Source: Candidatus Endonucleibacter bathymodioli (lineage in GTDB: Bacteria; Pseudomonadota; Gammaproteobacteria; Pseudomonadales; Endozoicomonadaceae). Taken from it: a stretch of 32,206 nt of DNA. Shown in pieces: positions 17,217-25,260 of this stretch. Location: positions 1 through 32,206 of the forward strand of contig JASXSV010000028.1 of the NCBI GenBank assembly GCA_030674915.1, written 5' to 3'. The position numbers and the translations under genes are program-made. Below the pieces are notes generated by a model, which had not been told where the DNA came from, made no database searches, and worked only from the letters and a program-made list of their open reading frames with translations. Position 1 is the stretch's first letter. Every line of letters starts with the position of its first letter.

Positions 17217-18623
17217 ATGGGAAACTTAGCCTTAGAGTCCAAACGGACTAGTTTAGCAAAAACAATAACCTATGTATTAGACACCAATGTCCTAATACAT
17301 GACCCTAACTCTGTACTCAACTTTGAAGAACACAAGATTATCATACCTATCACCGTTCTAGAGGAGCTAGATAAATTAAAAACCGGTAATCAAACCATTG
17401 CTGCCGATTGTCGACAAACCATTAGGCTTATTGATAATATTATCGGAACTGCGTCACCTACTGAAATTGAAAAGGGCATACCTATTGCGCGGGGAGAAAA
17501 AAGCCCAACTTTAGGCTCCCTATCTATTCTAATGAAACATGCTCCAGACAATGTTACTACACTGCCAAGCAGTAATAATGACAACCAAATTATTAACGAT
17601 ATCATTCAATACCAGCGTGAAAACCCGGAAAGTTCCGTCACTCTGGTAACCAAAGATATCAATATGCGTCTGAAAGCTCGAGGCTGCGGCATATCCGCCG
17701 AAGATTACCATAATGATCAGTTAGTATCAGACATTACTCTGCTGACTAAGGGTTACATAAAATATGAAGGTAATTTTTGGGACCGAGTAACCAATGTCAA
17801 CACATCTCAAAACAAAGGTGTCACCACTCATCTCCTGAGCAGAGATGAAATAAAAGATGACATTTACTACAACAAGTTCCTTATTGATGATCAAGGATTC
17901 ATTGGTCGAGTCATAGGCATCACAGACACAGAAGTAAAGCTGCAACACATCTCCAGAGAAAGCCTAATGAATCAGGAGGTTTGGGGTCTCAAACCTCTGG
18001 ATATTTATCAGGGTATGGCTCTCAATCTGCTAATGGATCCCGATGTCCACCTGGTTAATCTCAACGGTGCTGCAGGTTCTGGTAAAACCATCCTAGCACT
18101 GGCTGCAGCAATAGAAATGACCATTGCCAGCAAACAGTATCGACGCATTATTGCAACCCGCTCAACCCAAGGACTGGACGAGGATATAGGCTACTTACCA
18201 GGAACTGAAGCGGAAAAAATGGAACCTTGGCTAGGCGCCATTACCGATAACCTTGAAGCACTGCACAGCGATGATGAATCTACCCATGGCAGCGTAGATT
18301 ACATCCTCAAGCAGGTGCCTTTGCATTTCAAATCACTTAACTATATTAGGGGGAGAAGTTTCCAGCATAGCCTCATCATTATTGATGAATGCCAGAACCT
18401 AACACCTCACCAGATCAAAACCATAGTGACCCGTGCTGGTATAGGTAGCAAGGTTATTTGTCTGGGCAATCTTGCTCAAATAGATACACCTTATTTAGCG
18501 GCCACCAGCTCCGGCCTAACGTACATGACCGAGCGACTGAAAGATTTCCCTAACGGCGGATCAATCCAGCTAGTTGGCGTTCCACGCTCACCACTGGCTG
18601 CCTATGCGGAAGCCCATTTGTAA
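17217..18623 (+). CDS. PIN-PhoH fusion protein (PhoH2/YlaK type)
   Basis: A 468-residue protein with two domains. The N-terminal PIN nuclease-like domain (about 18-180) has its acidic residues in YVLDTNVLIH (Asp22), TVLEELD (Glu49/Glu50) and LVTKDINM (Asp147). The C-terminal PhoH ATPase domain (about 255-468) has Walker A GAAGSGKT at 284-291 and Walker B LIIIDECQN around 387-394. In characterised PhoH2 proteins this pairing gives ATP-dependent RNA unwinding coupled to RNA cleavage, so a role in RNA turnover or stress is likely; the target is unknown. A weak AGAGAG ribosome site precedes the ATG. Nothing suggests an operon. A terminator-like hairpin follows. Confidence 0.92.
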   Translation: MGNLALESKRTSLAKTITYVLDTNVLIHDPNSVLNFEEHKIIIPITVLEELDKLKTGNQTIAADCRQTIRLIDNIIGTASPTEIEKGIPIARGEKSPTLGSLSILMKHAPDNVTTLPSSNNDNQIINDIIQYQRENPESSVTLVTKDINMRLKARGCGISAEDYHNDQLVSDITLLTKGYIKYEGNFWDRVTNVNTSQNKGVTTHLLSRDEIKDDIYYNKFLIDDQGFIGRVIGITDTEVKLQHISRESLMNQEVWGLKPLDIYQGMALNLLMDPDVHLVNLNGAAGSGKTILALAAAIEMTIASKQYRRIIATRSTQGLDEDIGYLPGTEAEKMEPWLGAITDNLEALHSDDESTHGSVDYILKQVPLHFKSLNYIRGRSFQHSLIIIDECQNLTPHQIKTIVTRAGIGSKVICLGNLAQIDTPYLAATSSGLTYMTERLKDFPNGGSIQLVGVPRSPLAAYAEAHL

Positions 18624-18636
18624 AAGCCCTCAGGAC

Positions 18637-18663
18637 TACGGAGTGCTTGGCTCCTGTATTTTT
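18637..18663 (+). terminator. Probable intrinsic terminator of the PIN-PhoH gene
   Basis: TACGGAG pairs with CTCCTGTA (one bulged base) around a 7-base loop and runs into TTTTT at 18659-18663, 14 bp after the stop codon. The T-run abuts the MITE-like repeat that starts at 18663. Confidence 0.5.
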
Positions 18664-18786
18664 ATACCAGTCACCATTGAAGGTGTGAGTAAACGACAAA
18701 CGAGCAAATCCTCATAACTCTACGAACAGTGGATTATTGGGATGAGTGAGAACAGTCAACTCATACCATCAAGGAGAATTGGTATA
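18663..18786. repeat. MITE-like short repeat, copy E (best-preserved)
   Basis: A 124-bp element with 28-bp imperfect terminal inverted repeats at 18663-18690 and 18759-18786 (21 of 28 positions match). Both start TATACCA when read inward and share TTGA, GGT and TGAGT blocks. It has no coding content. The TATA ends suit a TA-targeting transposase such as IS630/Tc1 acting in trans, which is inference. I used this copy as the reference for the others. Confidence 0.75.
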
Positions 18787-18970
18787 TTAAAAAGGCTAAT
18801 TTGTCATTGTATAAAAACCTCCTCCATCTTCCCTGTCGTATTGAGCCCACCAATACCAATACTATCCTTAATAGACCGACGCTTCTCAAGATAAAGACGG
18901 ATAACCAAAGATAAAGTTAGCACTTTAAGTGTGTTAAACTATGCTGACGTATGGATACTGCTTGTTAGCC

Positions 18971-19099
18971 TATCTTCGTTACTATTGTAGGTGTGATAAA
19001 TCGACAAGTGAACGAAGCCCATGTCCCTACGAATAGCAGGTGGTTTAGGTATGCAAGAGTAACCAACAGCCTCTCGCCTTCAAGGGTAATTGTTATATA
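18971..19099. repeat. MITE-like short repeat, copy F
   Basis: About 129 bp: left end TATCTTCGTTACTATTGTAG then GTGTGA; interior with CGACAAGTGAACGA and CCCTACGAATAGCAGGT as in copies B and E; right end CTTCAAGGGTAATTGTTATA. It lies 117 bp before yaaA. The 18787-18970 stretch between copies E and F holds no recognised gene; a minus-strand frame there (KRRSIKDSIGIGGLNTTGK) is open for about 40 codons but unrecognised. Confidence 0.65.
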
Positions 19100-19215
19100 C
19101 AATCGGCATATACCCTTGATTAATGCTGAAAATTTTAGCTTACACTCGGTAATTAGAGTCCGTTGGTCACCTAGCCGATAAGAGTGCCCATACTACACTT
19201 TAGAAAGGATGTATG

Positions 19216-19989
19216 ATGCTATTAGTGATATCTCCAGCCAAATCTCTTGATTATGAAACTCCGTCAAAAACAACAGAATACAGCATACCTGACTTTATGT
19301 CCCAATCCGCCCTATTAATTGAAGAACTTAGAAAAAAAACACCTGCAGATATAAGCTCACTGATGAATATCAGCGACAAACTCGCCCAATTAAATGCCGC
19401 CAGGTATCAAGCATGGTCACCGAAATGTACAACAAAAAATGCAAAACAAGCTGCCATGGCTTTTACCGGTGATGTTTACATAGGACTAGATGCAAATAGC
19501 TTAACAAAAGCCAAACTAGATTTTGCCCAGAAACGTTTGCGCATTATTTCAGGCCTATACGGTCTTCTACGCCCTCTTGATCTATTGCAAGCTTACCGGC
19601 TGGAAATGGGAACAAAACTAAAAAATACTCAGGGTAAAGATTTATACAGCTTTTGGGGAGACACCATTACCTGTGCGCTCAATGAAGATCTTGCCAAACA
19701 AAAAAGTAATACTCTGATCAACCTAGCCTCCAAGGAGTATTTCAAGTCCATTCATCCCAAAAAACTAAATGCCAGAATCATTACTCCTGTTTTCAAGGAT
19801 AGAGTAAAAGACCAGTATAAAATCATTAGCTTCTATGCCAAAAAAGCCCGAGGTCTAATGTGCAGATATGTGATCGATAATCAAATCGAACACGCCGAAA
19901 AGCTAACAGGATTTGACTATGCTGGCTATTCCTATAACGTCGATATGTCATCAAAAGATCAGTTGATATATACCCGTGATCATACATAA
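19216..19989 (+). CDS. yaaA: Peroxide-stress protein YaaA (DUF328)
   Basis: A 257-residue member of the YaaA family, which in E. coli limits unincorporated iron during hydrogen peroxide stress. The family signature opens the protein (MLLVISPAKSLDYETPS), and FTGDVYIGLDA, RIISGLYGLLRPLDLLQAYR-type and FYAKKARGLM segments follow in the expected order. Two adjacent ATGs occur. The second (19216) lies 6 bases after AAAGGA (19204-19209) and gives the family's usual MLL start, so I prefer it over 19213. It is a single gene with a repeat element upstream. Confidence 0.93.
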   Translation: MLLVISPAKSLDYETPSKTTEYSIPDFMSQSALLIEELRKKTPADISSLMNISDKLAQLNAARYQAWSPKCTTKNAKQAAMAFTGDVYIGLDANSLTKAKLDFAQKRLRIISGLYGLLRPLDLLQAYRLEMGTKLKNTQGKDLYSFWGDTITCALNEDLAKQKSNTLINLASKEYFKSIHPKKLNARIITPVFKDRVKDQYKIISFYAKKARGLMCRYVIDNQIEHAEKLTGFDYAGYSYNVDMSSKDQLIYTRDHT

Positions 19990-20284
19990 ATCAGTCTCCT
20001 CTGTGGTAGAGAAACGCAATCATCTTACATCATCTATGGCGACAGGCGTATCAAAAGCGCCTTTAGCTCCTGACTATTAATCCAACTTTACGTGACAACC
20101 TACAATCTTTCGCTTATTATCTCGTTTGCGCTCTTAAATGATAATGAGACCTTTGAGTGAGTGATGGCAACCAATACCCACATACCTTCAAGTGGTAAGT
20201 GGTAAATACCATCACCCTTTGATCAAAGAGCTATCATAGAGTCCTTATTATCAACTTTGTTAATGTCAAACTTTAAGGCATATA
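19990..20284. other. Spacer with a partial MITE-like repeat (copy G)
   Basis: The stretch at about 20101-20208 ends in GAGTGAGTGATGGCAACC and CATACCTTCAAGTGGTAA, matching the right half of the short-repeat family; its left terminus is not clear. TAAGG at 20274-20278 is the ribosome site of the next gene, 6 bases before its ATG. Confidence 0.4.
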
Positions 20285-22447
20285 ATGTTTCTAAATAATT
20301 TAAATTACATCTTTAAAATAGGAAGTATTGTGTTTTCGTTACTAACAGCAAGTGCCTTTGTACATGCTGGGATAGGCGAAGGCACAGTTTTTCTTGATGC
20401 GTATACACAATATAAATCAAATGTGAATACACTTACAGATGTGCCAGATAATGAGGCGGTGAAATTTTTTACCAATGTGGATGCACATCAAGAGCAGATC
20501 GACCCCATATACCAGGATTTTTTGTCTACATACCCACAAATGGATATCAATAATAGACCTGAAGGTGAATGGTCTTCATATCTAAGAGAGGCGCACAAGA
20601 TCGATACCTCCGATGCAGATACAGCGGAGCATTATGACGTGGATTTTTATAAGGAAAATGTACTCCCTGATATGGTATGGTTATCACGATATGGATCATG
20701 GGGCGTTCATCATATATCAAAACCTCTTCCCCCTAAGTGGTGTCACGAGTTTACAGACAATTACAGCAAGTATCTCGACAATCCTCATAAGTACCTTCAA
20801 GATCATAAGGATTCGTGCCTTCCAACACTTTCTCATGAGTTCCCTACAACCGGTGAAGAAATACTTACCTTGGATTGGAGATATAGGTCAATACTGCATG
20901 CAACAGCTTTGAGTGCCGCTATTTTTCTTATAGGATTAATAGGTTCCGAGACAAAAGAAAGATACTTTGATAATACCACTGCTAAACCTGCTGGCAATAA
21001 CAAGTCTGATTTGCATCCAGCTGTAGATATGGCGTACAGGGAATATTTTCTAGACAGGTGTCCTGACCAGCAAAAAATTATTGAGATATTAGCTAATACA
21101 AATTATTTTCATTCCACGATTACAGAGAATAACTTCAAAGATACCGACATGTCGATGCTAACAACATATTTAAATAGCTTCAACCTTTTATGGGAGCAGA
21201 GGCTAAAAACACCACCCAACTTTGCGCATAGTAAGCAAATAACAGCTGGCTTAAGAGTGAAGTATTGTGAGCAAATAACAGTAAGAGCGGAGCATTTGCC
21301 GAATTTTACCTGTTTCAATGCTAAGGTAGTTATGTTAGATCATAAATTTACAAAAGCATTAGAAACAACTATGCTTGATTATATACAGAAAAACACTCCT
21401 TCTTTTACATTTATTGACAATCTTACGGAACAATCATGCGTGTTGTTAAATGATAAAATTCAACAGCATGCTGAACAAATTTGTAACAAAGTAACAGCCG
21501 CTCTAGCTTATTATATACAGTCTATAAATGGTAAACTACGATCAAGTATGAACATAGAAAATGAATATGAAGAGAAAATAACAGAAAAACTAGCTAAGAA
21601 TAGACAGTTCGCATCCGTAAATGGTGATCAACCAGCAAAGATAAATATAGCCGATGAATATAAACAGACAAAAACAGTAGAGCTAATTATTCATAAACTA
21701 CAGTCCGCATCCGTAAGTGATGATCAACCAGCAAAGATAAACAAAGATTATAAAGATGATAAAGATGATAAAGATGATAGAGATGAGCATAGAGATGATA
21801 TCTCAGTCAGTAAAGAAATGTCCGTATCCGTAACTGATGATCAACCAGCAAAGATAAACAAAGATGATAAAGATGATAAAGATGATAAAGATGATAAAGA
21901 TGATAAAGATAAGCATAGAGATGATATCTCAGTCATTAAAGAAATGATTTTATCATCTCCTTTAGCATCTCCTTTAGCTCTTGCCGTCCTCGCTCATTCT
22001 TGGCATTATGATAAGTGTGCTTCCCAGTCCGTCAAACAAATTGCTGATGATTTGCTTGGTGAGAATGGTGAGGTTTACGCCACTGCTCTTAAGACAGCTT
22101 TGCTGGTAGCAATGCAAACTGTAGTGTCCACCTGCTGCTCAGAAAGTCAAGAAGAATTTAATTGTAATTATTATAACTACGGTTATCTCACAACACAGAT
22201 GACAGCAGATAAAAGTGATATCTTCACTACAGACCTTCTTACTTTTACTTCTCATATGGCGTGGACGCCCACTATGAAGTTGATGGAAGAAAATACGAAA
22301 ATGGTAGAAACTAGGATTGCTCTAGAAAATATTATAGCAGGGCCAGCATGTAAAGACCGCCCTATCAACAAGAATTTGCTTATAATGACTATAAAAAACG
22401 ACAAAGTGAAAAATTACTATTACGATAATTTATTCTTACATCCCTGA
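20285..22447 (+). CDS. Large exported protein with Lys-Asp-Asp repeat tract, function unknown
   Basis: 720 residues, not recognised. A signal peptide spans 1-28 (hydrophobic core IGSIVFSLLTASAF, cleavage after AFVHA). A second hydrophobic segment lies at about 203-220 (ATALSAAIFLIGLIG). Residues 442-554 hold three copies of a unit starting S[VA]S/NG-DDQPAKIN. The last two (474-512 and 513-554) end in HRDDISV-KEM and enclose KDD arrays of different length. Cysteines are scattered through the flanking domains (for example CC at 617-618). The unit DNA is highly similar between copies, so the duplication is recent. A good TAAGG ribosome site sets the start. The nested hairpin at 22468-22563 follows the stop. 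It is AT-rich with no operon partner. An outer-surface or secreted host-facing role is possible but is inference. Confidence 0.75.
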   Translation: MFLNNLNYIFKIGSIVFSLLTASAFVHAGIGEGTVFLDAYTQYKSNVNTLTDVPDNEAVKFFTNVDAHQEQIDPIYQDFLSTYPQMDINNRPEGEWSSYLREAHKIDTSDADTAEHYDVDFYKENVLPDMVWLSRYGSWGVHHISKPLPPKWCHEFTDNYSKYLDNPHKYLQDHKDSCLPTLSHEFPTTGEEILTLDWRYRSILHATALSAAIFLIGLIGSETKERYFDNTTAKPAGNNKSDLHPAVDMAYREYFLDRCPDQQKIIEILANTNYFHSTITENNFKDTDMSMLTTYLNSFNLLWEQRLKTPPNFAHSKQITAGLRVKYCEQITVRAEHLPNFTCFNAKVVMLDHKFTKALETTMLDYIQKNTPSFTFIDNLTEQSCVLLNDKIQQHAEQICNKVTAALAYYIQSINGKLRSSMNIENEYEEKITEKLAKNRQFASVNGDQPAKINIADEYKQTKTVELIIHKLQSASVSDDQPAKINKDYKDDKDDKDDRDEHRDDISVSKEMSVSVTDDQPAKINKDDKDDKDDKDDKDDKDKHRDDISVIKEMILSSPLASPLALAVLAHSWHYDKCASQSVKQIADDLLGENGEVYATALKTALLVAMQTVVSTCCSESQEEFNCNYYNYGYLTTQMTADKSDIFTTDLLTFTSHMAWTPTMKLMEENTKMVETRIALENIIAGPACKDRPINKNLLIMTIKNDKVKNYYYDNLFLHP
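21704..21946 (+). repeat. Tandem protein-coding repeats with a 9-bp AAAGATGAT microsatellite
   Basis: Two adjacent near-identical units, 21704-21820 (117 bp) and 21821-21946 (126 bp), differ in length by exactly one 9-bp unit. The first holds three perfect AAAGATGAT units (21752-21778), the second five (21860-21904). Changes of 9 bp keep the reading frame, so array length can vary without killing the protein. Confidence 0.9.
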
Positions 22448-22467
22448 TAAATATACCTAAAGGCGTT

Positions 22468-22563
22468 AAAAATACGGGGAGAATGCACGCAAGTAACCAT
22501 CTATGCTCTTGGTGTGTTAATGCCTAGAACCAAGAGCCGCAGAGCCATACTCCCTGTATTTTT
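22468..22563 (+). terminator. Long nested hairpin, probable bidirectional terminator
   Basis: The outer arms AAAAATACGGGGAGAATG (22468-22485) and the matching CATACTCCCTGTATTTTT (22546-22563) pair at 16 of 18 positions. Inside them, GCTCTTGGT (22505-22513) pairs perfectly with ACCAAGAGC (22529-22537). The A5/T5 ends give a T-run on either strand. It starts 21 bp after the stop of the plus-strand gene. Confidence 0.6.
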
Positions 22564-22984
22564 GTACTATGGTTATACCGTCCATTTAAGGCGTGGTCGG
22601 CAGCAATGCTGACAAACACCTCCATTATCATCTCATGGCTAATAAGCCAGCTTTAATACTCCTATCTGCTGCCCTGCTAATAATGCGGCGCAGGCCAAGA
22701 TCCAAACTGCCAAAGACATGATCTAGGCAATCTTTTAAATACGTGATATCACCGGTTTACATTTAATTTTCACCTATAGGGCTAAAGTTTGGATTCAATA
22801 AATTAACTGCAACAGCATCGATATGTTTGCGTTTCACCGTTACCCTGTAAACTAAGCACGTCTTGCAGCAGCCTGAGCATCCGCAAAAACTGCCTGCACG
22901 AGTGTCAGCCATTAGTGCAGAAATAGCTGTATTTACAGGGTTTCAGTTAACCGTGCCATGACTGACATAGAACAAATTCACCAA
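22564..22984. other. Unassigned spacer with a MITE end (copy H)
   Basis: TATACCGTCCATTTAAGGCG at 22574 is the left terminus of the short-repeat family without a partner. Distant inverted words CCCTGTAAA (22843-22851) and TTTACAGGG (22932-22940) may bound another decayed element. No gene is supported; a 28-codon frame from 22636 has no recognisable feature. Confidence 0.3.
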
Positions 22985-24064
22985 TTACTTTTTATTTTTC
23001 TGCACCTTCTTAACCATCTCACCCACACGTTTTTTGGTTATGGATAAATCCGGTGGCGTGAGTTTTTCGGCGGTATCATCTCTTAACATTAGCTTCTCCG
23101 ACTCACCTGATTCTGTTGCATTATTATACGATGATTTATTTTCCTCCTTATTATAACGTGTGTATTGCTCATCCTTACTCATGATAGATAGAGCATACTG
23201 AGCTCCTATATTTCCTTGCTCAGCGGATTTATTTAACCATTTAAATGCTTTCTGGTAATCCTGTTTTACGCCCTTCCCTTTATAATAGAGTACAGCAAGA
23301 GCATGCTGAGCCTCAGAATTTCCTTTCTCGGCAGACTTTTTATGCCAATTGAAAGCCTTCTCAACATTCTCTGCAGTGCCATGACCTTTGGCATACATTA
23401 CCGCCAAATTCTGCTGAGCTCCGGCATTTCCCAACCTAGCAGGCTCCTGATACAATTTGAAAGCTTTCTGATAATTTTGAAGCGTACCTTCGCCAAGGTG
23501 GTACATTACCGCCAAATTATACTTAGCCATAACCAACCCTTGCCTAGCGGATTGCTGATACCATTTGAATGCCTCTTGATAATCCCGTCTTGTACCTTCC
23601 CCCATGTAGTTCATGCTTGCCAGATTATACTGGGCTTCAGCATCCCCTTGCTCTGCAGCCTTTTTGTACCAAGTAAGAGCCTCCTGATTATTCTTCGTTA
23701 CTCCTTCACCTTGATAGTACATTATAGCCACAGCATGCTGAGCTTCAACATCTCCATGCTCGGCCGATTTCTTGAACCACAAGAATGCTTCCTGTAGATC
23801 CTTCGGTGTGCCGTCTCCATAGTATGACATTACAGCTAAAGCATTCATAGCCATAGCATATCCTTGTTCAGCGGATTTTTGGAACCACTCGAATGCCTCC
23901 TGATAATCTTTTGATGAGCCTCCGTTTTCGTAAAGTATTAAAGCCAACTTATATTGGTCATCAGCATTCCCACTTTCAGCTCTGGCGAGCAGATCTATTT
24001 TATTATCAGAATACCAAACTAGAAGCAATATAAACAAAACAGCACAGATAAAATTCTTTAGCAT
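22985..24064 (-). CDS. Sel1-repeat (SLR) protein, membrane-anchored or secreted
   Basis: 359 residues. The N-terminal hydrophobic segment (FICAVLFILLLVWY, about 5-18) is a signal anchor or an uncleaved signal; there is no lipobox. From about residue 34 come seven full 36-residue Sel1-like repeats plus a partial eighth, each with the pattern AQxxLAVMYxxGxGxxxxxxxAFxWxxKSAEQG. The polar C-terminal 70 residues are rich in Lys, Glu and Ser, with a basic end. Sel1 arrays act as protein-binding scaffolds; in intracellular bacteria some affect trafficking or secretion, but nothing here identifies the partner. A GGGAG ribosome site lies 7 bases upstream. It resembles the lipoprotein at 6934-7575 in repeat type only. 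Adjacent repeats are alike enough to recombine. Confidence 0.85.
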   Translation of the reverse strand: MLKNFICAVLFILLLVWYSDNKIDLLARAESGNADDQYKLALILYENGGSSKDYQEAFEWFQKSAEQGYAMAMNALAVMSYYGDGTPKDLQEAFLWFKKSAEHGDVEAQHAVAIMYYQGEGVTKNNQEALTWYKKAAEQGDAEAQYNLASMNYMGEGTRRDYQEAFKWYQQSARQGLVMAKYNLAVMYHLGEGTLQNYQKAFKLYQEPARLGNAGAQQNLAVMYAKGHGTAENVEKAFNWHKKSAEKGNSEAQHALAVLYYKGKGVKQDYQKAFKWLNKSAEQGNIGAQYALSIMSKDEQYTRYNKEENKSSYNNATESGESEKLMLRDDTAEKLTPPDLSITKKRVGEMVKKVQKNKK

Positions 24065-24290
24065 AACTTACTCCCTACCTTTCCATGGTGAGTACCTTAC
24101 ATTAGACTACATTTATTTCCTTGGTAGTTGCAAGCTGTAACTCTACTAGTAGACATACCATGAAACAATTAATGTATATTCTGACCATACTTTTACACTA
24201 AGTCGTCAAATCCTATCACACCCAAGCTCACGGTATCATTTAAATGCTCAAGATTATCTTTTCCTTCCAACTCCAGCAATAGTCAATCAT

Positions 24291-25112
24291 TTAAATCTTT
24301 TCTTCCAGCTTTAGAAGTAGGTTTTCACTAGGCTGTTCATAAGGCGTAAGCTTTAACAGCATGCCTATGAAAGGACTATCAAAATACTGAGTGTCGCTGG
24401 CTTTTTGTATTATCCTTGTTTCTTTTAATTGAAAGTTACTCGTTATGCTGAGGTGGCGGCTACGTGGCTCTTGACTTGTGGTTAGCGCATGACCAAATAA
24501 GGTTTCTGGTGCATGGTTAGTGGGTGAGAATAACAATGTTTCTGGCTTCACTTCGTTATACCAAAGATCAACGCTAGCATGTAAGTGCCTGTTTGATCCT
24601 ATAGTGACTAAGCCGTGGATAAAAAACGTTGAGTCATCACTCCGAGCTGACTCAATTACCACAGGTCTTACTTGGCTGCCACTGACTATTGGTAATCTCC
24701 AAGCCATTTTTAGTAGCACAGTATAATTAGGCGACTGATCTAATTTTTCTGCTTTCTTGCTCAATAGTTGTTCTCTATCTGGCAACTCAATAAATGGCAT
24801 CATTTGTATATCGAGATCAGTACGTTGGCTGCGACTTATATCAGCTAGAGATGGTAACTTCAAAAAATCATTGTGCGTCATAGCCTGACTATTGATAGAA
24901 GTGAGACGTATAGCCTCTGGAGGATCATCTCTAACGCGAACTTCTGGCCATGCTTCGTTAGTCATGTTTTTTGTTGATTCATAGCGAAAAATAACAATAT
25001 CTGCCTGATACCATTGCACCTCTCCTACTTCCGGCTTGCCAGAGGCTGTACCAGCCCATAAAAAGCTGAAGTGCAACAGGGTTAGAAATATCAGTGACGC
25101 AACTGTCTTCAT
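24291..25112 (-). CDS. csiV: CsiV-family periplasmic protein
   Basis: 273 residues with a cleavable signal peptide (hydrophobic 5-20, cleavage near WAGTASG). The family pattern is present: the opening VQWYQADIVIFRYES followed by EAWPE; the central YTVLLKMAWRLP; HGLVTIGSNRHLHASVDLWY; and the ending DTQYFDSPFIGMLLKLTPYE. CsiV-type proteins bind or act on peptidoglycan and were first described as cell-shape factors. The gene lies 148 bp downstream of mfd on the same strand, an order common in gammaproteobacteria, which supports the call. An AGGA ribosome site lies about 8 bases before the ATG. I recognised the family by pattern only, so the symbol is tentative. Confidence 0.75.
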   Translation of the reverse strand: MKTVASLIFLTLLHFSFLWAGTASGKPEVGEVQWYQADIVIFRYESTKNMTNEAWPEVRVRDDPPEAIRLTSINSQAMTHNDFLKLPSLADISRSQRTDLDIQMMPFIELPDREQLLSKKAEKLDQSPNYTVLLKMAWRLPIVSGSQVRPVVIESARSDDSTFFIHGLVTIGSNRHLHASVDLWYNEVKPETLLFSPTNHAPETLFGHALTTSQEPRSRHLSITSNFQLKETRIIQKASDTQYFDSPFIGMLLKLTPYEQPSENLLLKLEEKI

Positions 25113-25260
25113 TCAGGCATCCTATAAATATGCAACATAGATTCTTTATTGACGTCATACTACCACTACTATCCAGTTAACAGTGAAATATACTGGCTTA
25201 AATTATATTAGCACCTTTCATTAGTAGCAGACCCAGTACAGAGATGTTGCCACATTATTT

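Noticed and set aside
18993..19181. 62-codon plus-strand frame
   Set aside because: It lies almost wholly within MITE-like copy F and has no ribosome site or family.
19990..20100. Minus-strand frames such as AKGAFDTPVAIDDVR as a gene end
   Set aside because: They are open for only a few codons with no upstream continuation; likely chance.
22636..22722. 28-codon frame with a hydrophobic stretch
   Set aside because: Too short, no ribosome site, no recognisable feature.
23303..23797. 164-codon plus-strand frame
   Set aside because: It is the antisense shadow of the regular Sel1 repeats, whose periodic codons keep the opposite strand open.
22985..24064. Regular 108-bp periodicity as a possible CRISPR-like array
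   Set aside because: It is explained by 36-residue Sel1 protein repeats; there are no short identical repeats with unique spacers anywhere in the window.
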